Under the pieces are notes generated by a model. The model saw nothing but the letters and a program-made list of their open reading frames with translations. It searched no databases and was not told the origin of the DNA. Below, piece after piece: positions 60,901 through 64,000 of a stretch of 64,000 bases of DNA. The stretch spans positions 215,505,497 to 215,569,496 of the forward strand of contig NC_081406.1 in assembly GCF_030272615.1 (NCBI RefSeq), written 5' to 3'. This DNA comes from Cryptomeria japonica. Its lineage: Eukaryota > Streptophyta > Pinopsida > Cupressales > Cupressaceae. A program made the translations under genes and the position numbers. The first letter of the stretch is position 1, and the number at the start of each line of letters is the position of its first letter.

Positions 60901-62063
60901 ATATTCAATTGGAGAGTGTTGGAATAAACTCTTTGAAAACCATGTACAAGGATGATGAAGATTTTGGAGAGGCCTACAAGGTATGTACTTCATTTGGTGA
61001 ATGGTTTCATGTTGAGTATTCTGAATTTTTTATTCAAAATGGATTGTTGTTTAAGGGTGCACAACTATGCATACCCAAATGCTCTATGAGACTTAATATC
61101 ATTAAGGAAAAACATTGTGGAGCAATGGCAGGACATTTTGGTCTTGACAAGACATTAGATTTGGTGAAAAGACACTATTTTTGGCCCAAACTATAGGCAG
61201 ATGTTAGGAGATTTGTGGAGACATGTGTGATTTTCCAAAAGGCAAAAGGAAAGTCCACCAATGCAAGTTTATACAAGACTTTACCCATACCTTCAAGACC
61301 ATGGGAAATCATAAGTATGGATTTTGTTTTAGGATTGCCTAGGACAAAGAAAGGATATGATAGTGTTTTTGTAGTGGTGGATAGGTTCAGTAAGATGACA
61401 CATTTCTTGGCATACAAAACAACTTGTGATGCTTCTTATGTAGCAGATTTGTTCTTTAAGGAGATTGTCTGGATACATGGCTTACCTTTGACCATAGTCA
61501 CTGATAGGAATGTAAAATTTGTTGGTCACTTTTGGAGGACCCTTTGGAAGAAGCTTGGTACAAATTTATCCTTCTCCTTAGCCTAGCATCCCCAAACAAA
61601 TGGTCAAATAGAAGTTGTAAACAGATCACTAGGGAATCTCTTAAGGTGTTTGACTAGACAACATGGAGAAAGGTGGGATAGTATATTGTCTCAAGTAAAA
61701 TTCTCCTATCATGATACAGTGAATAGGAGTACCGGTAAGTCACCTTTTCAGATTATCTATGGCATCCACCCAATGGGTGTGCTGGAGTTGAGAGAGATAC
61801 CTCAAGGAGAACCCATTAGTGTAGATGGAGAAACCTTTGCTATTGCTATACAAGAGATCCATAAACAAGTGAAGACTCATCTTCAATAATCTGCAGAGAG
61901 ATATAAAGCTCATGCTGACAAAAAGAAGAGAGATGTTTAGTTTGATGTAGGAGACTTGGTGTGGGTTCACTTGAAGAAGGAAATACTTCCAAAAGGAAGA
62001 TACACAAAGTTGATGCAAAGAAAGATTGGCCCCTATCAAATCTTGAAGAAATATGGTTCAAAT
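57916..62063 (+). pseudogene. Ty3/gypsy gag-pol polyprotein, truncated
   Basis: Gag from MS (57,916) has the retrotransposon gag core LPTFTGKMEPNVVMDWIDSL...AALTWWNFF. Its zinc knuckle (near 58,888-58,930) has Tyr at two Cys positions. Protease: VLIDSGSTKNFVS (near 59,190). Reverse transcriptase: [14 protein letters not shown], a 1-base shift in an A-run at about 60,060, then [12 protein letters not shown]. RNase H: VECDASHMAIGAVLSQEERP and FTDNQALSF. An internal deletion with frame change near 60,905 removes the RNase H to integrase junction. Integrase: HCGAMAGHFGLDKT with one of two Cys lost (CVIF), IISMDFVLGLPRTKKGYDSV, TDRNVKFVGHFW and HPQTNGQIEVVNR. It stops at GPYQILKKYGSN where a CACTA end begins, so any chromodomain is gone. 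Many TAG stops. Confidence 0.88.
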
Positions 62064-62650
62064 CACTAGTACATTCGGAGCTGATTTCTGACAGCCGATT
62101 GTTGGATTTGCGACTAATTTTTGTCAAAGTGCCGACAAAAGTAGCCATAAAAAACTCATCATCGGATTGGTCGATGATGCCCTGCCTTTCGGAAATACGA
62201 CAATCCCATGGACTCTGCTGACGGTCAAAAAAGTTGTCAGAATTAGTAGATTTCAACGTAAAGCCGACGACTATTTGGAACTTCGCACTGATGGTGATGT
62301 TGTTTGTCTAATGCTTGTGTCTTTGGTCCATTTAGAGACATCGACGATCATCCGACTATGAAGTGTCATCATACGTACAACATCCTCATCGGATGTTTGT
62401 ATGGTTTGAGTCGGAAGTGCGACGACTCCAGAACATTTCACCAATGAGAACGTTGTATGTCTGGTGGTTACATCATCAGTTGAAAGCTTGGTATTCATCG
62501 TAATTCCGATGATGATAATTTTTATCAAAAAAAATTATTATTATCCAGTCATTGATATGTACAGCGAATGATATTCTATCCCCACCACCTACTAGTAGGA
62601 GCATAGGTTTGAGGCTAATATGAGGCACATGGTTTCAAGCTAATATGATC
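62064..62650 (+). mobile_element. left end of a second CACTA element
   Basis: Starts CACTAGTACATTCGGAGC inside the Ty3/gypsy integrase gene and matches the left end of the complete CACTA element (18,572-19,278) throughout, including gtttgtctaatg.ttgtgtc, cctcatcggatgtttgta and the final tttgaggctaatatgaggc. No right end (ggccaaatgtattagtg type) is visible before 64,000, so the element probably runs out of the window. Confidence 0.8.
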
Positions 62651-63238
62651 AGGCGCACCATGGTTGAGATGGTCCAACTCCCTAGTCTCACTCTATGACT
62701 AAGCTCATGCCATATCTAAATCAAAGACATCTCAAATACATCATCGGTGGAAAGCTGCAAAATGCCATTTTTCATACATAAGCAAGACATACACAATTGG
62801 GCACAATCACCAAGAGAATGGTAAAAAGTGTGTTTGAGATCATTGTCCTAATTGTGGTGTGGTCACGAAGAGATCACCGTAAATTTGTCAACAAATTTAT
62901 GGTGATCTCTTCGTGACCACACCACAATTAGGACAATGATCTCAAACACACTTTTTACCATTCTCTTGGTGATTGTGCCCAATTGTGTATGTCTTGCTTG
63001 ACAAATTTACGATGATCTCCTCATGACTACACCACAATTAGGACAATGATCTCAAACACACTTTTTACCATTCTCTTGGTGATTGTGCCCAATTGTGTAT
63101 GTCTTGCTTATGTATGAAAAATGGCATTTTGTAGCTTTCCACCGATGATGTATTTGAGATGTCTTTGATTTAGATATAGCATGAGCTTATTCATAGAGTG
63201 AGACTAGGGAGTTGGACCATCTCAACCATGGTGCGCCT
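62651..63238. repeat. large foldback palindrome
   Basis: The left arm, 62,651-62,892 (starting aggcgcaccatggttgagat), is matched by its reverse complement ending ...gtgcgcct at 63,238. The centre is near 62,893 (accgtaaatttgt/acaaatttatggt), leaving almost no loop. The right arm is longer because a 108-bp segment is present twice in tandem (62,893-63,000 and 63,001-63,108). Arm identity looks very high. It lies within or next to the CACTA end. It may be a foldback or MITE-like element, or an inverted duplication. Confidence 0.9.
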
Positions 63239-64000
63239 GCATATGTATATAGTTTTGTGCATTCATTAAAGATTTTCATTTAATTTTGAGCATTTTGGTT
63301 AGCAAATCAGGGGTGCACTTTACATTCTTGTTGTTATCTAATTCACTTACTTTAACTTTCTTTCTTTCTTTAGATTTGGGGTCTAGTGCTCCTCCGTGAG
63401 CAGAGATTGCTAGTTTTGTCTCCCTCAAAGTTCATCTTCTCTATTGATCAGACTGCTATTTTCTGTACCTTCTTCTCCAAGTGCTCCTCCTCTTGTTTCC
63501 AAGATTTTTCATTTGCCTTCTACTCAATGGCCCTTGGTTGTGCCTTCATGCCCTCTTAATGTCTTCACTAGGTTCCTATTTCCACAAGGACATTTCCTCC
63601 CCGAAAACTATTTTTTTTTTAAATGGAGACACCTTCAGAATACAGGGACTTGGATGGGATGTCCCCCTACCACCCCAGTGCAATCCAATGCCATCATCTT
63701 TGAGACATCTCTAGGACATCCTTCAGAAGTTTGAGGGACTCCCAAGAGCCTCCTGACCATCCCAACAGCCCATAAGTGATTTTAAAAAAATTAGAACTTT
63801 TTTTCAAACTCCATGCCCAAGGTCAAACCATCACAGCCTATGGGCCAAACCCCACCAACTTTATAAAACTGTCTCCTATTTTTGTTTCAACTCACAAAAA
63901 CAAAGAGCAAGAAGCTAACAACTATGAATGTGAGAGTGAGAGTTGCAGGTGCCAGGTGAAAAAGTGAGAATGTAGAGCAAGAGGGTTGAGAAGAAGTAAG
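63239..64000. other. no gene supported
   Basis: A pyrimidine-rich stretch (ctttctttctttcttt near 63,357) is followed by sequence with overlapping open frames (63,444-63,734) that show no motif. Probably interior of the CACTA element or flanking repeat. Confidence 0.4.

Noticed and set aside
63444-63734. 96-codon open frame near the right edge
   Set aside because: Overlaps a second open frame, has no motif, and lies in a pyrimidine-rich repeat-like stretch.

Overview
The window is nuclear plant DNA made almost entirely of decayed transposable elements. I see no intact host gene, tRNA, rRNA, CRISPR array or bacterial-type signal. The conifer-like guess (large LTR elements, AT-rich spacers, LTRs ending in a C-run before CTCAGTATC or CTTAGTACC and followed by a TGGTATCAGAGC primer site) is only an inference; a gymnosperm such as the Cupressaceae/Taxaceae is my best guess. 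All coding regions are pseudogenes.

Layout, left to right. 1-1.9 kb: non-coding, with a 240-bp tandem duplication. 1.94-5.4 kb: an array of exon-sized fragments of the transcription elongation factor gene SPT6 (five copies of one exon, three of the next, then an upstream exon out of order). 5.4-6.2 kb: a duplicated segment I do not recognise. About 6.96-7.12 kb: the right end of a CACTA DNA transposon, inserted in a copia integrase relic (7.12-7.77 kb). 9.06-11.07 kb: diverged repeats with six copies of a 68-bp motif. 11,387-18,295: a complete LTR element with about 2.0-kb LTRs, a 5-bp target duplication (CCTTG) and only a broken gag-like ORF. 18,572-30,549: a complete 12-kb CACTA transposon with matching inverted ends, a 3-bp target duplication (CTT) and a partial, intron-containing tnp2 transposase on the minus strand.

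30.7-38.8 kb: an unrecognised minus-strand ORF split by a complete Ty1/copia element (32,020-38,685, minus). 38,830-44,861: a second copia element (plus) with a truncated 5' LTR. 44,862-47,157: a third copia relic, whose 3' LTR (47,158-52,641) is itself split by a 4.2-kb LTR element (47,921-52,113). That inner element encodes no gag or pol, but one long coiled-coil ORF of about 780 codons. 53.2-53.8 kb: a gag-like relic. 55.9-57.03 kb: a minus-strand Ty3/gypsy integrase relic. 57.03-62.06 kb: a plus-strand Ty3/gypsy element, cut off by the end of another CACTA element at 62,064. 62,651-63,238: a large foldback palindrome.

Two things stand out. First, most premature stops in these ORFs are TAG where a sister copy or the conserved family residue calls for CAG (Gln). 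Two of the five primer-binding sites carry the same CAG to TAG change. This is what deamination of cytosine methylated in the CHG context would leave. Second, the coiled-coil LTR element and the SPT6 exon array, possibly carried within a CACTA element, are the best candidates for something undescribed.
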